This document shows positions 52,401 to 59,146 of a stretch of 64,000 nt of DNA, one piece after another. Under the pieces are notes generated by a model, which did no database searches, was not told the DNA's origin, and saw nothing but the letters and a program-made list of their open reading frames with translations. Position 1 is the stretch's first letter. Each line of letters opens with the position of its first letter. A program made the position numbers and the translations under genes. Origin of the DNA: Setophaga petechia. Taxonomy: Eukaryota; Chordata; Aves; Passeriformes; Parulidae. The DNA lies in contig JANCRA010000019.1 in the NCBI GenBank assembly GCA_024362935.1, positions 340,001 to 404,000 on the forward strand. The letters run 5' to 3'.

Positions 52401-53957
52401 GATTTCTGCTGAAAAACCTTGAGCAGTTTGTCTCTTCCAGGGAACATTGTCTTTTAGGAATCTTGCCCTGAAATACTGTTTTCATTTAAATAGCCTAGTT
52501 GCTACAGTACCTGATGTGAAGCTGCCACCATCACTAAAGTCTACTTATATGATGTAAAATAAGGCTTGTAACACCACCCACCCAGAAACCACCCAGCCAA
52601 AAGCTCTCTTCCCCAAAACACTCCTCATGAGCCCCAAAGTATTTAGTTGTTGTGGATTCTTCTTTATTTAGTACTAGTAAGTAGGGGACTTAACACCATG
52701 TAGGGGCTGCAAGCTCAGTTGTTATCAGCTGCTCTTTTCCTCTCCAAGTGAGATTTCTGAGAGCTGAAAAGCAAGCAAAATCATAGAGTTACAAGCTTGT
52801 TAAGCAGGATATCTGTATTGACTGGGTGAGGAAGTCCAGGTAATTCACTGGGTTTATGATAGGGGAGGGGAGGAGATTTGGATGCTTTCCTACCCATGGT
52901 ATGGTTGTACTTCAGTTATTAAAAGACATGCACACACATCCATGCAGAGAATCCCCTTCTGAGCAATCGTCTAAGTCCTGGGAATGGGGAGGACATGGGC
53001 TACAGAGCTATCTATACTAGTTGCAGGCCAGACCATCCCAGGCTTGACATCACCTAGAGGTTTATGTTTGGAAAACCTTCCTTCTCTACCCATGCTCCAA
53101 GTTGGACAGCTGGTGGATCTGGAAGCAGTGTGTTTGTATTAGCAGGGTGGCTGATCTAAGACAGTAAGTCTGTCAGCAGACTTTACTGGGTTGAGCTCCA
53201 GAGCAGCTGGCATCAATAATTATTGAATAGAATGTATCTCAAAATACAAGAATAAAACTTTTAAAAAAAATTTTTATGCTCTTTACTGTGGGTTTCTATC
53301 CCTTCCCAAGTTTACCTAACCCAGGTGGAGGTTGTTTCTAATGATTTCTTAACGTTCAGCAGTTTTGGAGGTGAGTGAAAATAAACATCCAGTGTATCAC
53401 TAACTTGCTTCAGATGTTCCTGAACATTCAAATATGTACTGGGAAAAGAGAGACTAGCAGTCAGCTAGCAGCATCCTGTTAAATTGGGTAGTACAATGTT
53501 TCACAAAAGCAATGCTGAGTTCAGGTGATAGAGGAAATTGGGTATCTTCCTTGTGCAGTCAGGAATTGAGATTTTGAAATAAGAATAAAACCAAGTCACA
53601 TAACCTAGTAACTTCAATTTTTAATACTAATCCAGCTTCATGAATCAGTTCAGACCAAGATTTTCCATTAACCAGAAACAACAAACCTTATTTGTCAGAA
53701 GTGACCAGAAAGAGGGAAGAGATGCTGTGAAATACATTGTTTCTGTAGGAGCTACAGAACTATCTGAAACAGCTCTAAAAAGAACCTTCAACATAATATG
53801 TATCATAACTAATGTAGTTGTTTTCTTTTTAAATTAGATGCAGCAGCTGGAATTAGCACAGATGCAACAAAGAGAAGCCAACCTCACAGCCTTGGCAGCC
53901 ATTGGACCAAGGAAGAAAAGACCATTGGATTCATTGAACATTGGATCTGGGCTTGAG
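10254..53957 (+). CDS. TAF4B: TAF4B, TFIID subunit 4b (13 internal exons; gene continues past both window ends)
   Basis: The coding parts are 10254-10402, 11125-11232, 15449-15616, 15724-15846, 17904-17993, 21137-21709, 27186-27321, 27923-28028, 33064-33233, 35907-36037, 40495-40620, 41575-41631 and 53838-53957. They join in one open frame of about 686 residues. TAF4b is a nuclear TFIID subunit: its histone fold pairs with TAF12 and its TAFH domain binds activators. It is enriched in gonads and needed for fertility in mammals (family knowledge). In order, the sequence shows a Thr/Val/Pro-rich part, TAFH (about residues 144-235 of the window protein), an Ala/Pro-rich stretch, the histone fold (about 486-585), and a charged helical C-terminal region with GPRKKR. 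The paralogue TAF4 is the alternative. Stretches such as ENACILATNSEL, LISHATQERLRGLLEKL and LKQITLPRNKILSLQASP fit TAF4b better from memory. No frameshift or stop is seen. Start and stop codons lie outside the window. Confidence 0.95.
10403..11124 (+). other. TAF4B: TAF4B intron, 722 bp
   Basis: Short intron with donor gtaact and an acceptor preceded by a strong T-run (11109-11119) and caaag. A GATGATG-type run at about 10624-10642 is the only simple-sequence feature. Nothing else is seen. Confidence 0.85.
11125..11232 (+). CDS. TAF4B: TAF4B exon: NSGTQLVKKIAA segment
   Basis: A 108-nt, 36-codon exon in phase 0-0. It encodes NSGTQLVKKIAAAPVKTLSQ followed by a Thr/Val-rich stretch ending VQTPAVIQ. 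From memory, human TAF4b has NSSSQLIKKVAVTPVKKLAQ at the same place, so the order of exons is preserved. The donor is gtactt. The segment is disordered and low in complexity, with short basic patches (KK, VK). Skipping it would keep the frame. Confidence 0.9.
12766..12790 (-). other. C-rich run; possible G-quadruplex on the minus strand
   Basis: Nine consecutive C residues are followed by TG, CCC, ACCTCT and CCCCC. Read on the minus strand this gives at least four runs of three or more G with loops of 1 to about 6 nt, which fits the usual quadruplex pattern. It lies deep in an intron. The call is a pattern match only. Confidence 0.4.
15329..15396. repeat. 34-bp tandem duplication, two copies
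   Basis: Copies 15329-15362 and 15363-15396 both begin gggaag and end agaatcca. They differ at six of 34 positions by my alignment. The array ends 52 bp before the exon at 15449, close to where a branch point would lie. It is not coding in the annotated transcript, although an open frame runs through it into the exon. Confidence 0.85.
15449..15616 (+). CDS. TAF4B: TAF4B exon: Ala/Thr/Val/Pro-rich low-complexity segment
   Basis: A 168-nt, 56-codon exon in phase 0-0. It encodes PAAATASVTTVTAVKPLSTG, then a Pro/Ala/Lys-rich stretch ending VAQTSAST. The acceptor is tttctcttcag and the donor gtaagg. The sequence is low in complexity, as in this part of mammalian TAF4b (Thr/Val/Pro/Lys with KPL), and is probably disordered. 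The frame is also open upstream to about 15347, but the acceptor at 15448 and the loss of family likeness before it set the border. Confidence 0.9.
15617..15723 (+). other. TAF4B: TAF4B intron, 107 bp
   Basis: The shortest intron in the window. The donor gtaagg is followed by an A-rich run, and the acceptor is ttttcacactag. Its length is near the lower range for vertebrate introns, so the two flanking exons may be recognised by intron definition and could show intron retention. Confidence 0.85.
15724..15846 (+). CDS. TAF4B: TAF4B exon: N-terminal half of the TAFH (NHR1) domain
   Basis: A 123-nt, 41-codon exon in phase 0-0. It starts EMLENVKKCKNFLATLVKLA and continues through SPQ/PEMGQNVK-like residues to LVQNLL. 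This is the conserved opening of the TAF4-homology (TAFH/NHR1) helical domain, shared with the ETO/MTG co-repressors, which binds short hydrophobic activator motifs (family knowledge). It differs from human TAF4b by only a few conservative changes from memory. The donor is gtgaga. The sequence upstream of MLENV is too diverged to set the exact domain start. Confidence 0.96.
15847..17903 (+). other. TAF4B: TAF4B intron, 2.1 kb
   Basis: No coding exon is supported. The stretch holds a 16-base T-run (about 15937-15952) and AT-rich sequence near 16700-16830. The acceptor is gtttttctcttag. ORFs of about 66-68 codons are not family-like. Confidence 0.8.
17904..17993 (+). CDS. TAF4B: TAF4B exon: middle of the TAFH domain
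   Basis: A 90-nt, 30-codon exon in phase 0-0. It encodes EAKIEPEEFTKKLYMELKSS and ends YLVPFLK. The KIE-EEF-KLY-ELKSSPQP-LVPFLK pattern is the diagnostic core of the TAFH domain and nearly matches mammalian TAF4b from memory. The donor gtaagt is a full consensus match. The exon could be skipped without a frameshift, but that would destroy the domain. Confidence 0.97.
17994..21136 (+). other. TAF4B: TAF4B intron, 3.1 kb
   Basis: No coding exon is supported. It contains a CR1 LINE 3' end at about 18985-19214. Elsewhere I see only ordinary intron sequence and short ORFs on both strands that resemble nothing. The acceptor is tttttcttttag. Confidence 0.8.
18985..19214 (+). mobile_element. CR1 LINE, 3'-end fragment, plus orientation
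   Basis: The stretch runs from an A-rich start through 'ggtcaggcattggaatggg', 'ccatcccttaggtgtttaa' and 'atggttggacttcatgatc' to 'cttccaaccttgatgattctatgat'. This is the conserved CR1 3' untranslated end, with the ATTCTATGAT tail that replaces poly(A) in this family. It is a 5'-truncated copy of about 230 bp without coding capacity. Scattered differences from the consensus I remember suggest an old insertion. Confidence 0.9.
21137..21709 (+). CDS. TAF4B: TAF4B exon: end of TAFH plus long Ala/Pro/Val/Thr-rich segment
   Basis: A 573-nt, 191-codon exon in phase 0-0, the longest in the window and much richer in G+C than its surroundings. It opens KSLLALRQLMPDPQSFIQEC, the last helix of TAFH, then gives a long Ala/Pro/Ser/Thr/Val region ending VVKVKQL. 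Short motifs of the form LQxxKPVLxS recur about five times. The family start and end are conserved (KKSVVALRQL and QVKQL in human, from memory) while the middle is diverged, as expected for a disordered activator-contact region. The acceptor is ttcttttag and the donor gtaaga. An antisense ORF (21175-21660) is a by-product of the composition. Confidence 0.95.
21772..21777 (+). terminator. Candidate intronic poly(A) signal AATAAA
   Basis: The hexamer lies 62 nt after the donor of the 573-bp exon and is followed by a T-rich stretch at about 21803-21825, as a downstream element would be. If used, it would end the transcript after TAFH and before the histone fold. However, the first in-frame stop lies at 21824-21826, beyond the expected cleavage zone. 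AATAAA is common in AT-rich introns, so use is unproven. Confidence 0.25.
24271..24276. repeat. Target-site duplication, left copy (cgggtt)
   Basis: Six-base direct repeat directly before the TG of the LTR. The same six bases follow its terminal CA at 24729-24734. Confidence 0.7.
24277..24728 (+). mobile_element. Solo LTR of an endogenous retrovirus, 452 bp
   Basis: The element starts tgttgag and ends catcctgca, giving TG/CA termini, and is flanked by a 6-bp duplication, as for alpha- and beta-retrovirus-like elements. Inside, in promoter order, are two CCAAT boxes (24553-24557, 24597-24601), a TATA box tataaatata (24641-24650) and AATAAA (24663-24668), followed by a region that would be R/U5. 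A 12-bp unit is tandemly repeated at 24459-24482 in the U3-like part. There is no gag, pol or env sequence on either side, so the provirus has been reduced to one LTR by recombination. The family is not identified. The element points the same way as TAF4B. Confidence 0.75.
24641..24668 (+). promoter_or_regulatory. LTR TATA box and poly(A) signal
   Basis: TATAAATATA at 24641-24650 and AATAAA at 24663-24668 lie 13 bp apart within the LTR. CCAAT motifs lie about 40 and 85 bp upstream. The TATA box precedes the poly(A) signal, as in compact avian-type LTRs in which R is short. The site could start or end transcripts in the sense direction of TAF4B. Confidence 0.55.
24729..24734. repeat. Target-site duplication, right copy (cgggtt)
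   Basis: Six-base direct repeat directly after the LTR's terminal CA, identical to 24271-24276. Confidence 0.7.
27186..27321 (+). CDS. TAF4B: TAF4B exon: linker after the Ala/Pro-rich region
   Basis: A 136-nt exon in phase 0-1. It encodes VVQQPSGAIVKQVSTLPQPS, then a stretch ending MPLNTLVQTSQFPA plus the first base of a glycine codon. From memory, human TAF4b has VVQQPSGG-KQV and MPVNTIIPTSQFPPA here, which is strong evidence for TAF4b rather than TAF4. The acceptor is ttccacttccag and the donor gtaaag. The segment is probably unstructured. Confidence 0.94.
27322..27922 (+). other. TAF4B: TAF4B intron, 601 bp
   Basis: Short intron between two linker exons. Donor gtaaag and acceptor gttttgttttag are both canonical. 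I see no repeats or other features. Confidence 0.85.
27923..28028 (+). CDS. TAF4B: TAF4B exon: SILKQITLP segment before the histone fold
   Basis: A 106-nt exon in phase 1-2. It completes the split glycine, then encodes SILKQITLPRNKILSLQASP and continues KVKMKENGATSF with the first two bases of an arginine codon. The SILKQITLP/NKILSLQASP block is nearly invariant between this sequence and human TAF4b from memory. The donor is gtaaaa. The Lys-rich end leads into the acidic start of the histone-fold exon. Confidence 0.95.
28029..33063 (+). other. TAF4B: TAF4B intron, 5.0 kb
   Basis: No coding exon is supported. It holds a perfect 38-bp tandem duplication at 32315-32390 and a poly(A) run near 30524-30535. 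ORFs of 60-115 codons on both strands have no recognisable family. The acceptor is ttctcttttgtag. Confidence 0.8.
32315..32390. repeat. Perfect 38-bp tandem duplication
   Basis: Copies 32315-32352 and 32353-32390 are identical. The unit starts gtttttattattaacat and ends aaacaccaaa. Each unit also contains a short inverted pair around its centre (tttttattatta / taataataaaaa), so each copy could form an AT hairpin. The identity of the copies suggests a recent event or possibly a collapsed or expanded assembly artefact. Confidence 0.95.
33064..33233 (+). CDS. TAF4B: TAF4B exon: first part of the histone-fold domain
   Basis: A 170-nt exon in phase 2-1. It completes an arginine and encodes DEDDLNDVTSMAGVNLSEEN, then ACILATNSEL and residues up to LQSKILNI, with the first base of a glycine codon. 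The D-DDLNDV-SMAGVNL-EE block opens the TAF4 histone fold that dimerises with TAF12 inside TFIID (family knowledge). ENACILATNSEL matches TAF4b; TAF4 has SARILATNSEL (from memory). The donor is gtgaga and the acceptor ttttgtag. Confidence 0.97.
34480..34509. repeat. AT-rich simple repeat (taa/atcaat)
   Basis: Runs of taataataataa pass into atcaatatcaataat. It is a short degenerate microsatellite. Confidence 0.7.
35060..35510. promoter_or_regulatory. CpG-rich island inside the intron
   Basis: About two dozen CpG dinucleotides fall in roughly 440 bp, whereas the flanking kilobases have almost none. G+C is clearly higher too (for example ggcgccgc, gccgcggg, gcccggga). There are open frames on both strands (minus-strand frames of 158 and 174 codons at about 34995-35529), as GC-rich DNA tends to give, and none resembles a known protein. 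It could be an internal promoter, a methylated or germline-hypomethylated island, or part of a GC-rich insertion. There is no TATA box at its edges. Confidence 0.4.
35907..36037 (+). CDS. TAF4B: TAF4B exon: second part of the histone-fold domain
   Basis: A 131-nt exon in phase 1-0. It completes the split glycine and encodes KRHDIMELNSDVVNLISHAT, then QERLRGLLEKLTVIARHRVSTHK. The ELNSD-VNLIS-ATQERLRGLLEKLT pattern is the TAF4b version of the family block (TAF4 has ELHPDVVSYVSHATQQRLQ from memory). These helices contact TAF12 and neighbouring TFIID subunits (family knowledge). The donor is gtaaag. The frame stays open after the donor to 36176, but that part has no family likeness. Confidence 0.97.
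36038..40494 (+). other. TAF4B: TAF4B intron, 4.5 kb
   Basis: No coding exon is supported. A moderately GC-richer block at about 37518-37990 has open frames on both strands (131 codons plus; 80 codons minus) but matches nothing I know. Poly(A) runs lie near 36691-36703 and 39402-39415. The acceptor is ttcttttttcag. Confidence 0.8.
40495..40620 (+). CDS. TAF4B: TAF4B exon: charged helix of the C-terminal region
   Basis: A 126-nt, 42-codon exon in phase 0-0. It encodes GNDKYIVCSDTRAQLRFLEK, then LDHLEKQRKDEEEREMLLRAAK. CSDTR-QL-FLEKLD-LEKQRKD is shared with human TAF4b from memory. The second half is a highly charged, probably long single helix of Lys/Arg/Glu with heptad-like Leu spacing. In TFIID the TAF4 C-terminal region lies along the core of a lobe and near promoter DNA (family knowledge). 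The donor is gtaaga. Confidence 0.97.
40621..41574 (+). other. TAF4B: TAF4B intron, 954 bp
   Basis: Holds no feature beyond ordinary intron sequence and a short purine-rich tract near 41071-41092. The acceptor has a T-run and cctttggtag. Confidence 0.85.
41575..41631 (+). CDS. TAF4B: TAF4B exon, 57 bp: SRSNKEDPEQLRLKQKAKE
   Basis: A 19-codon exon in phase 0-0, the smallest in the window. Its peptide matches both TAF4 and TAF4b almost residue for residue from memory; SNKEDPEQ is the TAF4b form. It continues the charged helix of the C-terminal region. The donor is gtagga. Its small size is made up for by a strong T-rich acceptor. Confidence 0.97.
42431..42455. repeat. GT-type microsatellite, interrupted
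   Basis: About 25 bp of gtgtgtgcgtgtgtatgtgt followed by gtgtg, with two interrupting bases. It is a short dinucleotide repeat. Confidence 0.85.
42740..42860. promoter_or_regulatory. Possible conserved noncoding element
   Basis: AT-rich stretch with gaatgctttaaaggcc, attgtttggattaat and caaaacaaatgg motifs (forkhead- and homeodomain-like cores). It has no coding signal. The call is a composition and motif impression only. Confidence 0.15.
44992..45225 (-). mobile_element. CR1 LINE, 3'-end fragment, minus orientation
   Basis: Read on the plus strand, the stretch gives ttggaaaagacaactaag, atcactgagcccaac, agcactgccaag, cactaaaccatgttcctaa, ctccaaagatggtgactc, cagcctgttcaaatgcttg and acaacccttttggtgaag in order. 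This is the reverse complement of the conserved CR1 3' end. The end nearest 44992 corresponds to the element's 3' terminus, where the ATTCTATGAT tail is decayed. It is 5'-truncated, diverged and not coding. Confidence 0.88.
47044..47065. repeat. (CAAA)n microsatellite
   Basis: About five tandem caaa units inside intron sequence. Confidence 0.9.
49640..49860. promoter_or_regulatory. Possible conserved noncoding element
   Basis: Stretch with AT-rich cores (gattaactaaaatgg, tttttattattaaaaagg) next to acaaag and agcagcaacaaagac motifs and a CpG (gagacgttttc). It shows no coding signal. The resemblance to vertebrate enhancers is an impression, not a match. Confidence 0.15.
53838..53957 (+). CDS. 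TAF4B: TAF4B exon (last in window): basic GPRKKR segment
   Basis: A 120-nt, 40-codon exon in phase 0-0. It encodes MQQLELAQMQQREANLTALA, then AIGPRKKRPLDSLNIGSGLE. The ANLTALAAIGPRKKRPL block is the family signature just before the C-terminal end. GPRKKRP is a likely nuclear-localisation or DNA-contact patch. RPL(D/E)S fits TAF4b. The donor is gtacag. An upstream ORF running into the acceptor is chance. The next conserved block (ITRICLRDLIFCMEQE-like in human, from memory) is not seen before 64000. Confidence 0.96.
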
Positions 53958-56900
53958 GTACAGACCTGGCTTGCAATGACTTGCTTTGTGTTCATCTTCA
54001 TACTGAAATTACATTTATCTTTCCCTGCAGGAAGAAGTGTGAATTCTCTCAAAATGGTTTGTTGCATTCTGTAAGAAACCTAGTTTGTGTGTTAGGTGCT
54101 TGAAAGGATTGTTTCTGGTAAATTTGATGGGAGTGTGTAATTGTGTGTTAAAGGAAAGACTGTGCATAAGAGCACTGTGTGTAAAGGACTAAATGAAATC
54201 ATGACTCAGAGAAATTCCCATCTATAGTGGAGGGTAACCAAGGTGTGGTGGCCTTCCACAGTGGGTAATTGTCATGGCCCCTTAGGTGTCAGGCCCCACA
54301 GTTCCTGGTTTGGATGGCTTTTGAAATGGTTCTTGATTTGACTGTGGACATTAATCCATTCACAATGCATAGGGACTCTTCTCAAATATTCTGTGAGTTC
54401 ACCTTGGCTAGGTTCTCCCAAAAAGCAGTAAATAAGTCAGTAAAGCTTGACCATTCACTTCACTGAGCCAAATAATCTTCTATGGCTCATGTTGAATACT
54501 GAAAGTGCTTTTAACAAACCTTTTCTGAGCAAATCTCTCAATGTGCTGAAGAGTAACTGTTCCTGGTACCTGGGAAGCTTTTGTGGCTGCAGAAGTCCTT
54601 TCTGAGGAAACTGACAGCCCACTTCTGTTAGAAGTCATCATCTTTGCTGGAGATGGGAGAAATTGGTGTTACAGCCAGTTTTGCCCCTCTATCATGAAGC
54701 CTCGATATTGCTCAAGTGAAAGACTGGTTGGCCTGACATAATCACAATGATCAGGAGTCTGGAAAGTAACTCTTGTGTGGAGGCAGTGGTGGTAAAGCTG
54801 TCCTTTCTGATGAACCTTCAGTCTTTTTTATTCTTGTTGTCTGGGAAGCTCAAATAGATGGTAGGGTTGAAAATACTCTGTCATTTTAGCATAGCAGAGT
54901 CTGGGAGGACCTTGTCCTCAGTTATTTGCATTGTAACTGAGATAGTGGTGGGAACTGTCCTGTGGTTTTTTCTTCGTCTGGATTGTGACAAGAGGCCTCA
55001 CTAAGCAGGTGAGATAGACTTGTTTCAGTGAATTTTTAACTTATTTTTCCCTGTCATGGATAGAGAATTAGGTCTTTGAATACTCCCTGTTAACCACAAG
55101 TGAAGGGAAGCAATCTTTCTCTAAACAAGCTGCAGAAAGCAGCATTCACAGCTTTTGAGCAGCTTTTCTTCTCTTCTTTGAAGTTTTTTAATGCACTTTC
55201 ACATGGAGCTAAATGTATGTTGTTTTTTTTTTAATACCACTGGAAAAACTTGAAAAAAATCAGTCTAACACAAGAATAGTTTCCCCCATCCTTTTCTCAT
55301 CTTCCCCCAAGCTTCTATCGGGTAACTATTCCTGTTCTTCATAGTGGTTTTCTGTAATCATTGTCGGATTTGTTTCTGAATATTTAACAAGTCTGCCTGT
55401 TAAGTACTTTTCAGTTATTTCTCATCATCTGTGGTATGTCTGCTTTATTAAAAGCTTCATGAGATTATGCCAAAGCAAGACAGATAACAGTGTTGCTGTT
55501 GAAAGCTGGATATCCATTATTTACTATGCCACTTCAAAAGAATGTGGACACGACACGCCTAAAACTGACCATAAACCTTGATAACATTCCATTGTCACAA
55601 ATTTACCTGCTGCATTGTAAGCAGCTTCTCATATGGTTGCCATACTGGACTGATTTGTAAGGGCAGTAGGTGAAAGTAATTCTGACAGTGAAACCGTTTT
55701 TGCTTCTTGCATGCAAGCTCACATTCCAGTGCCTAGTTCTTAGGCTTCATGCTACTGGAAAGCATTTCTCTGCAGACCTTTTTTTTTTCTATTTTGTGAA
55801 ATTATGCAGGATAACAATCCTTGAGAAGGATGTTTAGATTTAAATGTTTTTAAGTGTCCCAATATATCTGAGCAGGATTTATAAAAGGCTTAAGACTTCT
55901 CATGTAGAATAAAGAATGGTTTTGACAAACACTCTCTAGTTCAAGAAGCAGAACATTTGTAATACATTCATGATAACATGGCAAAACATCCTGAGCAGTA
56001 AACAACATTCCATTCTTCAGAGATGAAAGGAGGTCTTTGATACTGAAAGCAAGTACAATATGGCCTTAGGCTGATACACATTTGGGCATCTTTAAAATCA
56101 TCTTTTTGGGCAACCTGTCTAAGAATAATTTAAACAGGCAGGATATGCTTTTTCATTTCAAATTGCAAATACAGACAAAATACAGAGAGCTTTACTCTCA
56201 AATAATCTTAAATGTCAGAACTTCCAGACTGTGCAATGGCAAGTAAATCTGTGCACAATACTCCTGTGACATATTTTTTACTATTATTATTTTTTTTAGT
56301 TTTAAAGTCTGCTAACTTGGTAGACAGGTACAATGGAAGTAGTAATTCCTAGATACGAATGATATTTAACATTATTGAGTGAAATCACTGATGCTAACTA
56401 GATTAAGATTTTTTAACTACGACTTCAACTTTCTATGGATAATGTTCTTTCTACAATGTTTGTGTCTCCTATGGCTGTGCCAGCTCTGTACAGCTGCTTT
56501 TTATGGTTACCTACTGCAATAATTAAAGGAAAGGAATTTTTTCAAGCAATTATTGATGCAAACCAAAGCCCTAATGTATTTGGGCAGACAGCGAAGAAAT
56601 AATCAGTTACAGTATATATTAAAAAACTGAAACTCTGTAAGCAAATTTGTCGTCTATTTGCCTTTCTTTATTCAGTACCAAAACGGAATGGGGACTGGGA
56701 AAGTTCAGTTTAGCAGATTGGGTTGGTTGGATCTGCTGCCTATTGTTGCAGTAAATGTGAAGAGCTCAAACCAGCATTTTGGGGAGCATGGTACGCTAAT
56801 TTATCCACAAATAAGTATCTGTGTTTAACTGCGATGATTTTTCAGCCCAAGGTTTTCTATTTCTCCACACACCAGCACTGGGCTTTGCTACTCTTCTGAG

Positions 56901-59088
56901 AAGTCTTTTTCCCAAGATAGTTGAGCACATGATTCTTGCACATTCATCTTATTTTGATGTCTGAAATTGTGCTTTACTTGGTCTTTCCAGGAGACCTATT
57001 ATGGGTCATTTTAATGTGGGAACTAGAACATGTGGTGACACAAGCATGTGCTTTCCAGCTAGAAGCCTGCTTGCCAGCAGCCTCATCACCTCATAATGTA
57101 ACAAGTACAGAAAGAGGCTCCTGTCCAGAGGAGTGCCTGGCAACTAATTTGGACCTAAAAGCAATATAAAAAGAAAAATCTATATGCTGCCATGATTACT
57201 TATGTATCTCTAAAGTTGAAATAGCAGTAGGGACAAATCCATGATGATCATGGAATGAAAAAATAAGGCTAATGCTCTAGGCCTAATTAAAAAAAAAAAA
57301 AAGGCAGCAGTGTAATGGGAATTCTTTTTCCTTTCTTGTTGGAAACACTAGTTTGGGTAGTTTTGCATGTTCTCTTCACTGCAACTTAACATTTGAATGG
57401 TATTGTTCAGAAAGAGCAATTTGAGAAAGCCTTGGTAAGAAAATCCCTCTGTTGTGAAAATGTGTTAATTGGTGCTACTTGTAATCCAGAGGTGGCAATA
57501 TCTTCATCTCTCTCATTCTTATCCCTCTGGACAATTTTGGATACAATGAATAGGAGAGGCCTTTGGATTTCATTTATATGTGTCTTGGGGTTTGTGCATT
57601 TGTTACCCACCTCTCCTCCTTCCCTAGTTTGAGGGCATGTGGTAAACAGTCATGAATTAAAGGGTAGAAGAATTGAAAACTAACTCATCTTGGGAAGGGA
57701 GGACACTTATAAAACAAATAAGAAAAAAGTAAACTTGAAACCACAGACTCATTTTCCCAATTCTTTGTTCTGTTTCATGGCTTTTACTGGTTGGTAAAAG
57801 CTATGAAACGCCCCATAATGTTTTCAATGCTGATAAATAGTCAAGAATTCTTTTTATATTTTTTATTAAGTTTTACTGCTTTTCTGTTGACAAAGCCATT
57901 TTGGAAACAGCTTTTTCTCATTTCCACTGTAACTGGAATCTTAGAAGTTTGAAGACTACAGTTCTGAGTCCTTAAACTTTGTTTCCTTCTATTCAGAGGT
58001 GTCTTGGGTGCAAGTCATCTTTGGCCTTGAACCAAGAGCTGTGTATTTGTGCAGAATGATGCACCAGGGAGGAAAAAAGTCTACAGATGTTTCTGAGAGA
58101 AGACCCAGAAGACTGGCTGTTACCCTTATGGTCCTCATCTGAATACTGTGGTCAGGCCCTTCTACTTTGTGTAGGAAAACTTAGTTGAATACCAGTACTT
58201 CTGTGTAATTTTTTGGAGTAGAACACTTGCTTTGCATTATTTTTCTGGCTCCATGATAATGCCTTAAGTACTTAGAGAAGTGATGCAGTCTCTCCTGCTA
58301 TTGGTGCTGAGTTCTTCATTTGCTTTCTTCCAGGCTGGTTCCACTGACTAACTCAGGGTTGTACATCTCATGTCTTTTGTTTATTTTTGCCAGATCCAAT
58401 GGCAAAGGAAATTCCTCTTTCCAGGTACTGCTTGTGTCTGTTCTGTCTGCTGCCAAGACTGGCTGCTCTGTTAGTAAGTGTGGGTCTTGCCTCGTCACAG
58501 CTAGTCTGGCTTTGCTGTGGAAACATAAACCACTGCAAGTAGTTGCTACATCAGTAAATCATGCAGCTGATATGCTGGGGTCAGTGCAGAGCCATTCAAA
58601 TATTCCCTTTCTGTCAAACTCCTAGCCCTGGCCAACATACTTAAAATAATGAGATAACTTCCAGGGTTGTGCACATCTAATACAGCAGTCCACACTTGCA
58701 TTCTCCTTCTGCAAAGAAGTTTGGCAAGCAAAAATGGAAGAAATGCCTTGTTTACCACAGTGGTCATTGTTCCATTTTTAGCATTGACTGTGGGTGGAGG
58801 AAATGAGCTTGTCATCTTCTCTTGTGTCTGCCACATCTGATCATTGTTAGCAGAACTTAAACTTACCCTTCTTGCTTTACAACTTTGGGATGCTGGTATG
58901 CACATTGATTAAACATATTCTGTACACAGTGCTTGTTTGAGCTTTGGAAATGTTCTTTAGGTTGACTGAGGAAGAAGTAAGCCTTTAGCAACAAGTCCTT
59001 CCTGCAGAATGGAAGTAAACCAAACTCTTCCAAGTGGCTGGGGGAGAGACATGATTTGTTTTTTTCTGGTATGTGACAATCCAATGAC

Positions 59089-59146
59089 TTATTTTATTTT
59101 ATTTTATTTTATTTTATTTTATTCTACTTTATTTTATTTTTTATTT
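59089..59146. repeat. (TTTTA)n microsatellite
   Basis: About ten attttattttattt-type pentamer units with one interruption (attctacttt). It resembles pentanucleotide repeats common in vertebrate introns. Confidence 0.92.

Larger units (their letters stand above)
41632..53837 (+). other. TAF4B: TAF4B intron, 12.2 kb
   Basis: The longest complete intron in the window. No coding exon is supported. It holds a 17-base or longer A-run at about 41912-41930, a GT-type microsatellite at 42431-42455, a CR1 fragment at about 44992-45225, an AAAC repeat at 47044-47065, and AT-rich stretches near 42740-42860 and 49640-49860 that look like conserved noncoding elements. ORFs of up to 138 codons (47115-47531, 51602-52018) have no recognisable family. 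The acceptor is ctttttaaattag. Confidence 0.8.

Noticed and set aside
10254..53957. Assignment to the paralogue TAF4 instead of TAF4B
   Set aside because: The linker (KQITLPRNKILSLQASP), ENACILATNSEL and NLISHATQERLRGLLEKLT fit TAF4b. TAF4 has clearly different residues at these places (from memory).
57289..57302. Poly(A) tract as the tail of a processed pseudogene
   Set aside because: The sequence upstream shows no coding likeness or target-site duplication. A-runs are common throughout these introns.
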